Part shown: in pieces, positions 5,585 through 12,823 of the stretch | Position numbering within the stretch: the first letter of the stretch is position 1 | Layout of the letters: every line of letters begins with the position of its first letter | Notes under the pieces: generated by a model | The model's input: the letters and a program-made list of their open reading frames with translations, nothing else | Databases searched by the model: none | What the model was told of the DNA's origin: nothing | Virus record (IMG/VR): IMGVR_UViG_3300037558_003025 | Span: 1-35,318 of that record | DNA: 35,318 bases | Origin: a virus | Reading direction: 5' to 3' (one strand) | Made by a program: the position numbers and the translations under genes

Positions 5585-8501
5585 CCTCAACGACGCCAAA
5601 CCGCTCGGCGGCGAGCCTCTGCGCTACGATCTCGACCTGGTGGTGGCGCGCCTTCGCGAGACCGCGGAAGTCTGGGTGCCACGCCTGTTTCCGCACGGGC
5701 GCAGGTCGGGCGACGAGTGGCGGCTCGCCAACATCCGGGGCGACGCGCCGCGCAACACAGGCTCCTGTGTCATCACCCTGCGCGGTGCGCATGCCGGCGA
5801 CTGGATCGATTTCGACGGCAATCAGGGCGGCGGCCCGATCAGCGCCATCGAGGAAGCGACCGGGCTCGACGGCCGAGCCCTGATCGTCGAGGCGGCCGCG
5901 ATCGCGGGCATCGCGCCCGGCGCGCCGGAACGTCGCGCGCCGCCGACGCCGCCCCCATTGAAGCGCGATCCCGCGCTCGAGATCGCGCACATCCTGACGG
6001 GTGCGGAGACGATCACGGGCTCTCCGGTCGCGCGGTATCTGACCGGACGGGGCCTGATGGTGCCCGAGGCCGCCGATCTGCTGTTTCACCCTGACCTGAC
6101 CCATTGGGAGACGAAGACCGGCTATCCGGCCATGCTTGGCCAGGTCCGCGACCGCGATGGCGCGGTCATCGGCCTGCACCGCAGCTACCTCGCCACCGAT
6201 GAGGTGGCGGTCACCAAGGCGCCCCTCGACAAGGCGAAGAAGATGCTCGGCCGGGTGGCTGGTGGCGCGGTGCGTCTCGCCGATCTCGGCGACGGCGATC
6301 GGCTTGGGCTTTCCGAAGGCATCGAGACCGGCCTCGCGGTGATGACCGCATGCCCCGATTTGCCGGTCTGGGCGACGTTGTCGACATCGGGCCTCGAACA
6401 GGTCGATCTGCCGCCAAGCGTCCCGCGCGTCGTGATCCTGGCCGACAACGATACCTCCGGGGCCGGTCTGCGGGCCGCCGAGGCCGCCGCCCGGCGCCTG
6501 CGCGCGCAAGGGCGCGACGTGGCCGTCGTCCTGCCGCCCGAGGAAGGCGAGGATTTCAACGACCTGCTGCTGCGCGAAGGACCCGAGGCTGTCGCCGCCC
6601 TGATCGCCGATGCGGAGGCCATCACCGAGGCCGAACCCACACTACTGATCGGGCAGCACCGGCCGGTCAACTATCAGGGCAGCGGCGAGGCCATCCCCAC
6701 CTTGCGCGCCGACGAGGGCGATCTCGCCCGCTCGGTCGAGCGGGTCTGGAGCCTGCTCATGGCCTCGAACCGGACACCATGGGTGTTCCGTTTCGCCGGG
6801 CAGCCGACATGGGTGGTGCCTGACGACGAGGGCCGTCCGGTCGCCACCGCGATTACCGAGGAACGCTTGCGTCACATGCTTGCGCGGCTGGCGCATTGGA
6901 AGAAGCTGAATGGCAAGGGCGAGCTGGTCGCGGCCCCGCCGCCGATCGCAGTGGTCAAATCCGTGCTGGCCACGCCCGATCCCGCGCTGCCCGTGCTGGT
7001 TGGCATCGTCAATACGCCCGTGTTCGGTCGCGGCGGCACGCTGCTGACCACGCCGGGATATCATCCCGACGCGCGGCTTCTCTATGCCCCGACGCCCGGA
7101 TTTATGGTGCCGACCATTCCGACCAAGCCGTCAGCCGCCGAGATCGCCGCCGCGCGCAATCTGCTATGCGAGGATCTGCTCGGCGACTTCCCCTTCGTCG
7201 GTCCCGCCGAGATGGCGCATGTGATCGCGCTGCTGCTGCTCGGCTTCCTGCGGGGCATGATCGATGGGCCGACGCCGCTGCACCTGATCGAGAAGCCCAG
7301 CCCCGGCTCCGGCGCCACGCTCATGGTCGATGCCGTGGCCACCATCCTTACCGGCTCGGGCGCGAGCGTCATGACCGAAGGGCGCGACGACGACGAATGG
7401 CGCAAGCGCGTCACCGCGAAGCTGCGCCAGATCCCCGCCATCGTGTTGATCGACAACCTGCGCGCCAAGCTCGACAGCTCCGCCGTTGCAGCCGCCCTGA
7501 CGGCGCCCTTCTGGGAGGACCGGATCCTCGGCGCATCGGAAATGGCGCGGCTGCCGATCCGCTGCCTCTGGATCGCCACCGGCAACAACCCCGAGTTCTC
7601 CAATGAGATGGCGCGCCGCCTCCTGCGCATCCGGCTCGATCCCCACGAGGAGCGCCCGTGGCAGCGCACCGGCTTCCGCCATCCCGATCTGATGACATGG
7701 GTGCGTGCCAACCGCCCCCGGCTGGTCGCCGCCTGCCTCACGCTATGCCAGGCGTGGATCGCCGCCGGAAAGCCGCGCGGGGCGCGCACTATCGGCTCCT
7801 TCGAGAACTGGGCGCATGTCGTCGGCGGCGTGCTCGAGGTCGCGGGTATTCCCGGCTTCCTCGGCAATCTCGACGAGATGATGGAGGCCTCCGACAGCGA
7901 GGGCGCGGGCTGGAGCGCCTTCATCGCCGCCTGGTGGGATCGTTTCGGAACCGCCGAGGTGGGCGCGGCCGACCTCTTCGACGTGGCCCTGTTCTGCGAT
8001 CCGGCGCCCCCCATCACCGGTCACACGGACCGCGCGCAGAAGACCAGCTTCGGGATCGCCATCAAGAAGATGCGGGACCGCGTGTTTGGCATCGGTGCGC
8101 GGAAGGTGCGCGTTGTCAAAGCCGGGATCGAACACAAGGCGACGCGCTGGAAACTTGAGGTCTGCGAGGGCCGTCCGTCCCGACGTGGGCCTGAACAACC
8201 TCAGGCTGGGGAACCTCGGCCCTGCGAGGGGAACCTCCAAACCGGAGGTTCCCCGGCTCAAGTGTCTGAGATCATTGGACGAGGGGAACCTGGGGAACCT
8301 GGGGAACCTCTTTCAACCCTTACGCACACGCGCGCGCACGCACATGCGAAGGATGATCCCGAAAAAGGTTCCCCAGGTTACCGAGGTTCCCTAAACCATT
8401 CGAGATCAGGGGGTTATGCCGGGGAACCTACAGGGGAACCTCCGATCCGAGGTTCCCAAGGTTCACCCATCCCCGACTGGCTACGGGAGCTCGATCCATG
8501 A
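5577..8501 (+). CDS. Primase-helicase (Toprim plus degenerate SF3/AAA+ ATPase) with iteron-coded tail
   Basis: 974 residues from a TTG at 5577 that overlaps the helicase stop. Residues 1-110 resemble a cysteine-less CHC2 primase-type zinc-binding fold (DWIDFDGNQGGG). Residues about 241-330 are a Toprim domain with Glu247/Glu250 (SEGIE) and Asp290/Asp292 (ADND), the catalytic centre for primer synthesis. Residues about 560-760 are an ATPase with a weak P-loop (PSPGSGATLMV, lacking the usual GK[ST]), Walker B AIVLIDN near 621 and a sensor ATGNN near 662. From about residue 871 the protein turns into low-complexity Gly/Glu/Pro and His/Ala stretches that simply translate the DNA repeats there. 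Role: priming and possibly unwinding at the origin. The degenerate P-loop leaves helicase activity uncertain. Confidence 0.85.
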   Translation: MLDLNDAKPLGGEPLRYDLDLVVARLRETAEVWVPRLFPHGRRSGDEWRLANIRGDAPRNTGSCVITLRGAHAGDWIDFDGNQGGGPISAIEEATGLDGRALIVEAAAIAGIAPGAPERRAPPTPPPLKRDPALEIAHILTGAETITGSPVARYLTGRGLMVPEAADLLFHPDLTHWETKTGYPAMLGQVRDRDGAVIGLHRSYLATDEVAVTKAPLDKAKKMLGRVAGGAVRLADLGDGDRLGLSEGIETGLAVMTACPDLPVWATLSTSGLEQVDLPPSVPRVVILADNDTSGAGLRAAEAAARRLRAQGRDVAVVLPPEEGEDFNDLLLREGPEAVAALIADAEAITEAEPTLLIGQHRPVNYQGSGEAIPTLRADEGDLARSVERVWSLLMASNRTPWVFRFAGQPTWVVPDDEGRPVATAITEERLRHMLARLAHWKKLNGKGELVAAPPPIAVVKSVLATPDPALPVLVGIVNTPVFGRGGTLLTTPGYHPDARLLYAPTPGFMVPTIPTKPSAAEIAAARNLLCEDLLGDFPFVGPAEMAHVIALLLLGFLRGMIDGPTPLHLIEKPSPGSGATLMVDAVATILTGSGASVMTEGRDDDEWRKRVTAKLRQIPAIVLIDNLRAKLDSSAVAAALTAPFWEDRILGASEMARLPIRCLWIATGNNPEFSNEMARRLLRIRLDPHEERPWQRTGFRHPDLMTWVRANRPRLVAACLTLCQAWIAAGKPRGARTIGSFENWAHVVGGVLEVAGIPGFLGNLDEMMEASDSEGAGWSAFIAAWWDRFGTAEVGAADLFDVALFCDPAPPITGHTDRAQKTSFGIAIKKMRDRVFGIGARKVRVVKAGIEHKATRWKLEVCEGRPSRRGPEQPQAGEPRPCEGNLQTGGSPAQVSEIIGRGEPGEPGEPLSTLTHTRAHAHAKDDPEKGSPGYRGSLNHSRSGGYAGEPTGEPPIRGSQGSPIPDWLRELDP
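8228..8254 (+). repeat. Perfect 11-bp inverted repeat within the iteron array
   Basis: GGGGAACCTCC (8228-8238) and its exact complement GGAGGTTCCCC (8244-8254) flank a 5-base AAACC spacer. Each arm contains one full iteron. The unit can form a cruciform or hairpin, or bind a dimeric initiator. No T-run follows, so it is not an intrinsic terminator. Confidence 0.7.
8321..8348 (+). other. 28-bp alternating pyrimidine-purine tract
   Basis: Bases 8321-8348 alternate strictly between pyrimidine and purine, mostly CG and CA steps. Such tracts favour left-handed Z-DNA under negative supercoiling. It separates the tandem iterons at 8283-8309 from the reverse-oriented iterons at 8366-8392 and codes for THTRAHAHA. 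A role as an unwinding or structural element of the origin is inferred only. Confidence 0.5.
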
Positions 8502-8557
8502 GCCCCGCATGCCCTGCCCATCACCCCATCGATCAGCAACCCGGAAAGGAGCCCATC

Positions 8558-9076
8558 ATGGCCCACGCATCTCTGACCCCGACACCCATGAGCGCCCCGT
8601 TCCCCGGCGTGCCGGTCGTCCTCGCCCTCGATCTCGGCACCACGACCGGCTGGGCTTTGCAGGCTGCGGACGGTCTGATCACCAGCGGCACCGTATCCTT
8701 CCGACCGAGCCGCTATGACGGCGGCGGCATGCGCTACCTGAGGTTCCGGGGCTGGCTCGAGCAACTGGCTCACGACGCTGGAGCCATCACCGCCATCCAT
8801 TTCGAGGAGGTGCGCAGACACGTCGGCACCGACGCGGCGCATGTCTATGGCGGGCTGCTCGCCACGCTGACGTCATGGGCGGAGACCGCGGGCGTCGCGT
8901 ATCAGGGCGTGCCTGTCGGCACCATCAAGCGCCACGCTACCGGCAAGGGCAACGCGAACAAGGACGCCATGATGGCGGCCGCCCGGGCGCGCGGCTTCTC
9001 GCCCGCCGACGACAACGAGGCCGACGCCATCGCGATCCTGCTCTGGGCGCTGGAGACCCGGGGAGGTGTGCAATGA
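8558..9076 (+). CDS. RuvC-like Holliday junction resolvase
   Basis: 172 residues from the ATG at 8558, chosen because AAAGGAG lies 6 bases upstream; an in-frame ATG at 8498 overlapping the primase stop would add 20 unfolded-looking residues. The RNase H-like fold shows the acidic centre: Asp25 in LALDLGTTTG, Glu83/Glu84 in HFEEV, and Asp152/Glu154/Asp156 in DDNEADA, with the KDAMM helix before it. Such phage resolvases cut branched recombination and replication intermediates before packaging. It closes the recombination-replication set, directly after the iteron array, and overlaps the next start by 4 nt. Confidence 0.85.
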   Translation: MAHASLTPTPMSAPFPGVPVVLALDLGTTTGWALQAADGLITSGTVSFRPSRYDGGGMRYLRFRGWLEQLAHDAGAITAIHFEEVRRHVGTDAAHVYGGLLATLTSWAETAGVAYQGVPVGTIKRHATGKGNANKDAMMAAARARGFSPADDNEADAIAILLWALETRGGVQ

Positions 9077-9276
9077 GCGGCATGCGGTTCACGCCCAAGG
9101 GCTACGGCGGTCACCGCCGCAATCCCGACGAGGTCAAGCGCGACGGCTGGAAGGAACAGGGGCTGCTGGCCGTCGCCGTCGACGACGACCGCCTGACCTG
9201 GCCCGAGCGGGAGCTGGTGCGCCAGCTCGGCGAGCGTCTCTACGGCAAGCGGGAACGGGAGGCGCGCCATGGGTGA
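9073..9276 (+). CDS. Small hypothetical protein
   Basis: 67 residues, with its ATG overlapping the resolvase stop by 4 nt and its 3' end overlapping the next gene by 8 nt. Composition is charged and basic (FTPKGYGGHRRNPDEVKRDGWKEQ), then a helical region with two Leu-Arg patterns (RELVRQLGERLYGKRERE). No known motif. Its fixed place between the resolvase and the helix-turn-helix-like gene suggests a small DNA-associated protein, but this is not shown. Confidence 0.55.
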   Translation: MSGMRFTPKGYGGHRRNPDEVKRDGWKEQGLLAVAVDDDRLTWPERELVRQLGERLYGKREREARHG

Positions 9277-9715
9277 GTGGACCACAGCGCAGGTGCAGGA
9301 CCGGCTGGAACTTGCGGCGGGCGTGATGCGGCAGATGCCGGGCGTGATGCCGCAGGGCTTCTTCAACGCATGGCCCGAGTATTTCCACAGCTTCGCCGAC
9401 AAGGTCGGCCAGGAGCCGCAGATGCGTCGCCCGAGGCCCAGCCCGCGACAGATCACGCAGGCCGAGGAAGCGATGCTCTGGCTGCGTTGGCTCGAGCCCG
9501 AGGATGGGCGCCTGGTCTGGGCCCGCGCCGACGGCATGGCGTGGAAGCCGATCTGCTGGCAGTTCGGTCTGTCGCGCACGGCCGCGACCAAGCGCTGGCA
9601 GTACGGCCTTGCGGTGATCACCTGGCGGCTGAACGGTCGCGTGCCGTCGCCCCGACGCTCGCAGCAGTTCGTCATCGAAAACGCCAATCGCCTGTCAAGA
9701 AAAATCGTCCTCTGA
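9269..9715 (+). CDS. Helix-turn-helix-like phage protein (DUF6362-like)
   Basis: 148 residues. The middle contains an acidic and tryptophan-rich stretch (EAMLWLRWLEPEDGRLVWAR) followed by WKPICWQFGLSRTAATKRWQYGL, which reads as a helix-turn-helix with SRTAATKRW as recognition helix, similar to sigma or LuxR-type readers. I associate the pattern with DUF6362, a family frequent in alphaproteobacterial phages; this naming is from memory. It is the last gene of the early operon, directly before the large gene-free leader and the methyltransferase block, so it could switch on later genes. It could instead be a terminase-small-subunit-like DNA binder. It ends in a basic tail (LSRKIVL). Confidence 0.6.
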   Translation: MGEWTTAQVQDRLELAAGVMRQMPGVMPQGFFNAWPEYFHSFADKVGQEPQMRRPRPSPRQITQAEEAMLWLRWLEPEDGRLVWARADGMAWKPICWQFGLSRTAATKRWQYGLAVITWRLNGRVPSPRRSQQFVIENANRLSRKIVL

Positions 9716-10105
9716 GGAAATTTTCGGGTGTACATCGCAGGACCTTACACATTTCGTCGAGGCCGTTAGAAAACGATTATGCTCGGGAGAGGAGCGCGCA
9801 GGCAGACGCCGCGCCGCTGGCTTCCCGGGTCCAGCGAAGGGTCCAGCCGGAGTCCGATGGGCTAACCCGTTGAGTTCTTGGTTCCTTCCTGGCGACATTC
9901 GTATGCTGGCGGGCGAAGCGCGCAATATCGCCAGCGTCAGGGTCGATTTTTTGGGAAGCCACCCCGGCGGGTATCCACCCGCGACCTGCTGAAAACCGCA
10001 ACAAAACAAACCTTTGGCACCGGACACGCCCGGTGGCCGTTGGACCCCTCGTGGAGTCCAGGCTGGCGGCTGGTGTCCGGAATCCACCCGATTGAGGCGA
10101 ACCGA
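9716..10105 (+). other. Gene-free leader between early operon and methyltransferases
   Basis: No convincing gene is found in 390 bases on either strand. The first 60 bases are less GC-rich and include TTAGAAAACGATTATGCT-like sequence that could be a promoter, without clear boxes. Further on are three successive stem-loops: 9967-9982 (GCGGGT/ACCCGC), 10018-10035 (CACCGG/CCGGTG) and an imperfect one at 10041-10060 (TGGAC/GTCCA). A GAGG ribosome-binding site at 10094-10097 serves the next gene. It may be a promoter region or a structured 5' leader; at this GC content some hairpins occur by chance. Confidence 0.45.
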
Positions 10106-11356
10106 ATGACCCTGAGCTTTGCACCGGATGCGATCGAGATGTGGCCGCTAGCCAAGCTCCAGCCCTACGCGAAGAACGCGAAGCTGCACGGTTCGGATCA
10201 GGTCGCGAAGATCGCCGCCAGCATGGCGGAGTTCGGCTGGACGGTTCCGTGCCTGGTCGCCGACGATGGCGAGTTGATCGCGGGACATGGCCGTGTGCTG
10301 GCCGCCACGCAGCTGGGGCTGACCGAGGCCCCAGTGATTGTGCTGGGACACCTGACCGAGGCGCAGCGTCGGGCGTACCGTATCGCGGACAACAAGCTGG
10401 CAGAAAGCCCATGGGACGAAGCGCTGCTGTCGGCCGAGCTGAACGATCTGCTGGCCGAGGACTACGACCTGTCGCTCATCGGGTTTGATGACGCTGAGCT
10501 TGAGGCCCTGTTGGCCGGTGAGGTCGACCCCGAAACCGCCTCCCGCGAGGGCGAGGACGATGTTCCAGAGGCCCCCGAGACCCCGATCAGTCGTCCCGGC
10601 GATCTCTGGGTGCTGGGCAAGCATCGGCTGCTCTGCGGGAACGCGACGGTGGCCACGGACGTCAAGCGTCTACTCGGCGATGTGACACCGCTGCTGATGG
10701 TCACTGATCCGCCCTATGGCGTCGAATACGATCCGGGCTGGCGCAACAAGGCGGGAGCTGCCGCGACCAAGCGCACCGGCAAGGTGCTGAATGATGACCG
10801 CGCGGATTGGCGCGAGGCCTGGGCGCTGTTCCCGGGTGACGTCGCTTATGTCTGGCACGGCGCGCTGCATGCGACGACGGTTGCGGAGAGCCTCGAAGCG
10901 TCTAGCTTCAACATCCGGTCCCAGATCATTTGGGCCAAGGATCGCCTCGTGCTGAGCCGCGGCGATTATCACTGGCAGCACGAACCCTGCCTCTACGCTG
11001 TGAAAAAAACCGGCAAGGGCCATTGGGCGGGCGACCGCAAGCAGACGACGCTCTGGCAAATCGCCAACAAAGATCAGGATGCGGAAACCGTGCACGGGAC
11101 CCAGAAGCCCGTCGAATGCATGCGTCGGCCAATTCTGAACAATTCCAGCCCCGGTCAGGCGGTCTACGAGCCCTTCATGGGATCCGGCACCACCCTGATC
11201 GCGGCCGAAACCACGGGACGAGTTTGCCTCGGGATCGAACTGAACCCGGCCTATGTCGATGTCGCCATCCAGCGATGGCAGCAGTTCACCGGTCAAGCGG
11301 CCGTGCTGGACGGGACTGGCCAGACCTTCGCCGATCTGACGGCCAACCCACGCTGA
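10106..11356 (+). CDS. ParB-like/DNA methyltransferase fusion (beta-class, N6-adenine or N4-cytosine)
   Basis: 416 residues; the ATG at 10106 follows GAGG by 8 bases. Residues 10-130 are a ParB/sulfiredoxin-type domain (LIAGHGRVLAA at 58-68, YRIADNKLAE at 91-100). Residues 165-400 are a class beta methyltransferase: motif IV DPPY at 201-204 precedes the SAM-binding FMGSGTT at 357-363, with TQKP at 332-335. It transfers a methyl group from SAM to adenine N6 or cytosine N4. Phages use such orphan enzymes to protect DNA from host restriction or to mark it. No restriction endonuclease is adjacent. It is followed after 4 bases by the C5 methyltransferase. Confidence 0.9.
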   Translation: MTLSFAPDAIEMWPLAKLQPYAKNAKLHGSDQVAKIAASMAEFGWTVPCLVADDGELIAGHGRVLAATQLGLTEAPVIVLGHLTEAQRRAYRIADNKLAESPWDEALLSAELNDLLAEDYDLSLIGFDDAELEALLAGEVDPETASREGEDDVPEAPETPISRPGDLWVLGKHRLLCGNATVATDVKRLLGDVTPLLMVTDPPYGVEYDPGWRNKAGAAATKRTGKVLNDDRADWREAWALFPGDVAYVWHGALHATTVAESLEASSFNIRSQIIWAKDRLVLSRGDYHWQHEPCLYAVKKTGKGHWAGDRKQTTLWQIANKDQDAETVHGTQKPVECMRRPILNNSSPGQAVYEPFMGSGTTLIAAETTGRVCLGIELNPAYVDVAIQRWQQFTGQAAVLDGTGQTFADLTANPR

Positions 11357-11360
11357 GGCG

Positions 11361-12536
11361 ATGCATGACCTGGCTTTACATCCCTCCGGGGGCGCTTCCG
11401 GAGACGGAGACCTGTTCGGTCTCTCGCTCTGTTCCGGCGCAGGCGGGCTCGACCTCGGGCTCACCATCGCCATGCCCGGATATCGAACTGTGGGCCATGT
11501 CGAACGGGAAACCTACGCCGCGGCCATTCTCGTGGCACGGATGGAAGAGGCGGCCCTGGATCCAGCGCCTGTCTGGGACGATGTTGCCAGCTTCGACGGC
11601 CGCCCGTGGCGCGGCGCGGTGGACATCGTCACTGCGGGCTATCCGTGCCAGCCGTTCTCCGTCGCGGGCAAACGCAGAGGCGCGGACGATCCGCGCCACC
11701 TCTGGCCGCATGTCGCCCGGATCATCGGCGAGGTCCAGCCGCCCTTCGTCTTCCTCGAGAATGTCGCTCATCATCTCCGCCTCGGATTCCCCGAAGTCGC
11801 CGGAGGGCTGGTCGGCATGGGCTACCGCCTTGCGGCGGGCCTCTTCACGGCGGCGGAAGTCGGTGCGCCGCACAAGCGCGAGCGGCTCTTCATCCTCGCC
11901 ATCCGCGAGCACGACCAACTGGCCGACCCCGCGCGCTTGCTCCGGGACCCGGTCGAGTGGCGGGAACCGGACCGAGATGCTCCGGCTCTGGCCGACGCCC
12001 CGCGCCAGCGCCAACGAGAACAGGCAGACGAAACCGACGCCGTCACAGGAAGCGGGCAAGCATGGGATGAATCTCGCGACGACGGCCGCGATGTGGCCAA
12101 CGCCACAGACCGACAGTTTCCGGAGCCGGGGCGGTGCCCGAAAGCACGAGAAGGGGTTGGACGGGATGGCCCGGGACTGGCCGACGCCGATGGCGACGGA
12201 CGGGAACAAGCCGAGCGCGGGCAATCGCAAATCGGCCGATCTGACCAGCGCCAGCCAGATGTGGATGACGCCAACGGCGCGGGATCACAAGGATGGGGCG
12301 ACGACATTGGCGAACACGCCGGTGAACGGCCTGCTTGGCCGCCAGGTCCTGATGACGCCGATGGCTGGGAGCGATACCTCCGAGCCGCGCCGGACCTTGA
12401 ACCCGCTGTTCGTCGAGGCGCTGATGGGCTGGCCCACCGGGTGGACCGCCTTCGGCTCTGCGGCAACGGCGTGGTCCCACTGGTTGCCGCGCATGCGCTC
12501 CGAACTCTTGCAGCTCAATTGCTGGCCGATGGATGA
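11361..12536 (+). CDS. C5-cytosine DNA methyltransferase
   Basis: 391 residues. Motif I LCSGAGGLDLG (23-33), motif IV GYPCQPFS with catalytic Cys96, motif VI ENV (133-135), motif VIII KRERLFIL (172-179) and motif X GNGVVPL (368-374) are all present, so the enzyme looks complete. Between motifs VIII and X lies a long Asp/Arg/Gly-rich segment (about 185-340) replacing an ordinary target-recognition domain. It methylates cytosine C5, probably as self-protection or part of a methylation programme with the upstream enzyme. The ATG has its GAGG only 2 bases upstream, which is short. The same DNA is open in the +1 frame over its whole length; see the alternative-frame entry. Confidence 0.88.
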   Translation: MHDLALHPSGGASGDGDLFGLSLCSGAGGLDLGLTIAMPGYRTVGHVERETYAAAILVARMEEAALDPAPVWDDVASFDGRPWRGAVDIVTAGYPCQPFSVAGKRRGADDPRHLWPHVARIIGEVQPPFVFLENVAHHLRLGFPEVAGGLVGMGYRLAAGLFTAAEVGAPHKRERLFILAIREHDQLADPARLLRDPVEWREPDRDAPALADAPRQRQREQADETDAVTGSGQAWDESRDDGRDVANATDRQFPEPGRCPKAREGVGRDGPGLADADGDGREQAERGQSQIGRSDQRQPDVDDANGAGSQGWGDDIGEHAGERPAWPPGPDDADGWERYLRAAPDLEPAVRRGADGLAHRVDRLRLCGNGVVPLVAAHALRTLAAQLLADG

Positions 12537-12549
12537 GGCGGCGGGATGA
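11365..12549 (+). CDS. Alternative-frame ORF inside the C5 methyltransferase gene (WPTP-repeat protein)
   Basis: This +1 frame is open for 394 residues across the whole methyltransferase gene. Its first 190 residues are Ser/Arg/Pro-rich. From 11923 on it becomes a distinct repeat protein with NWPTP, LWPTP, MWPTP, DWPTP and then two MTP motifs, ending with LNPLFVEALMGWPTGWT and a W-rich C-terminus. I recognise the WPTP and LNPxFVExLMGWPxGWT patterns from phage methylase-type proteins. Its ATG at 11365 is better spaced (6 bases) from the shared GAGG than the methyltransferase ATG. Its stop at 12547-12549 forms an ATGA overlap with the next gene, as elsewhere in this genome. Translation is unproven; the alternative is a fossil frame or frameshift product. 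Confidence 0.4.
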   Translation: MTWLYIPPGALPETETCSVSRSVPAQAGSTSGSPSPCPDIELWAMSNGKPTPRPFSWHGWKRRPWIQRLSGTMLPASTAARGAARWTSSLRAIRASRSPSRANAEARTIRATSGRMSPGSSARSSRPSSSSRMSLIISASDSPKSPEGWSAWATALRRASSRRRKSVRRTSASGSSSSPSASTTNWPTPRACSGTRSSGGNRTEMLRLWPTPRASANENRQTKPTPSQEAGKHGMNLATTAAMWPTPQTDSFRSRGGARKHEKGLDGMARDWPTPMATDGNKPSAGNRKSADLTSASQMWMTPTARDHKDGATTLANTPVNGLLGRQVLMTPMAGSDTSEPRRTLNPLFVEALMGWPTGWTAFGSAATAWSHWLPRMRSELLQLNCWPMDEAAG

Positions 12550-12770
12550 AACAGTCACGCCTCATGTCGCTGGCCGAAGCCGTCGCCAATGTGCTTGTCG
12601 GCTACGGTGTCGCGGTTCTTACGCAGATCCTGATCTTCCCGATCTTCGGATTGCAGACGACACTGGCTCAGAACCTGAAAATGGGTGCAATCTTCACAGT
12701 GGTGAGCATCGCCCGATCTTTCGCCCTGCGGCGGGTGTTCGAGGCAATCCGAATGCGAAGCGCCAAATGA
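12546..12770 (+). CDS. Small two-helix membrane protein (DUF7220-like)
   Basis: 74 residues with two hydrophobic segments: about 9-33 (AEAVANVLVGYGVAVLTQIL and onward) and about 45-58 (MGAIFTVVSIARSFAL), basic at the C-terminus (RRVFEAIRMRSAK). The composition suggests an inner-membrane hairpin with both ends in the cytoplasm. I know highly similar small proteins from many phages next to DNA methylases; the DUF7220 label is from memory. A holin is conceivable from size and topology, but no lysozyme is beside it and the family has no shown lysis role. The start overlaps the stop of the alternative-frame ORF by 4 nt and lies 9 nt after the methyltransferase stop. Confidence 0.7.
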   Translation: MKQSRLMSLAEAVANVLVGYGVAVLTQILIFPIFGLQTTLAQNLKMGAIFTVVSIARSFALRRVFEAIRMRSAK

Positions 12771-12823
12771 GAAACCGCCGCCCCACTGGGACGACGGCGA
12801 TCAGTTCAACGTGCTCGGATACC

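Larger units (their letters stand above)
8193..8467 (+). repeat. Iteron array GGGGAACCT/AGGTTCCCC, candidate replication origin
   Basis: Nine exact copies of the 9-mer GGGGAACCT occur in 275 bases. Seven are on the + strand, starting at 8208, 8228, 8283, 8292, 8301, 8421 and 8433; two are on the - strand, at 8246 and 8366. Near copies lie at 8375, 8384, 8450 and 8459, mostly one mismatch. The three at 8283-8309 are in direct tandem without spacers. The array lies in the last part of the primase gene, where it codes only low-complexity sequence. Iterons inside or next to the replication initiator gene are the known arrangement of lambda and many plasmid origins. Origin function is inferred. 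Confidence 0.7.

Noticed and set aside
8208-8467. CRISPR array
   Set aside because: Repeats are 9 bases, in both orientations, irregularly spaced or without spacers, and the Cas4-like nuclease has no cas neighbours.
12546-12770. Holin
   Set aside because: Two hydrophobic segments and small size fit, but there is no lysozyme partner and the protein resembles a methylase-linked small membrane family.
12776-12799. Terminator between the convergent genes
   Set aside because: The stem is only 5 bp (CGCCG/CGGCG) with a 14-base loop and no T-run.
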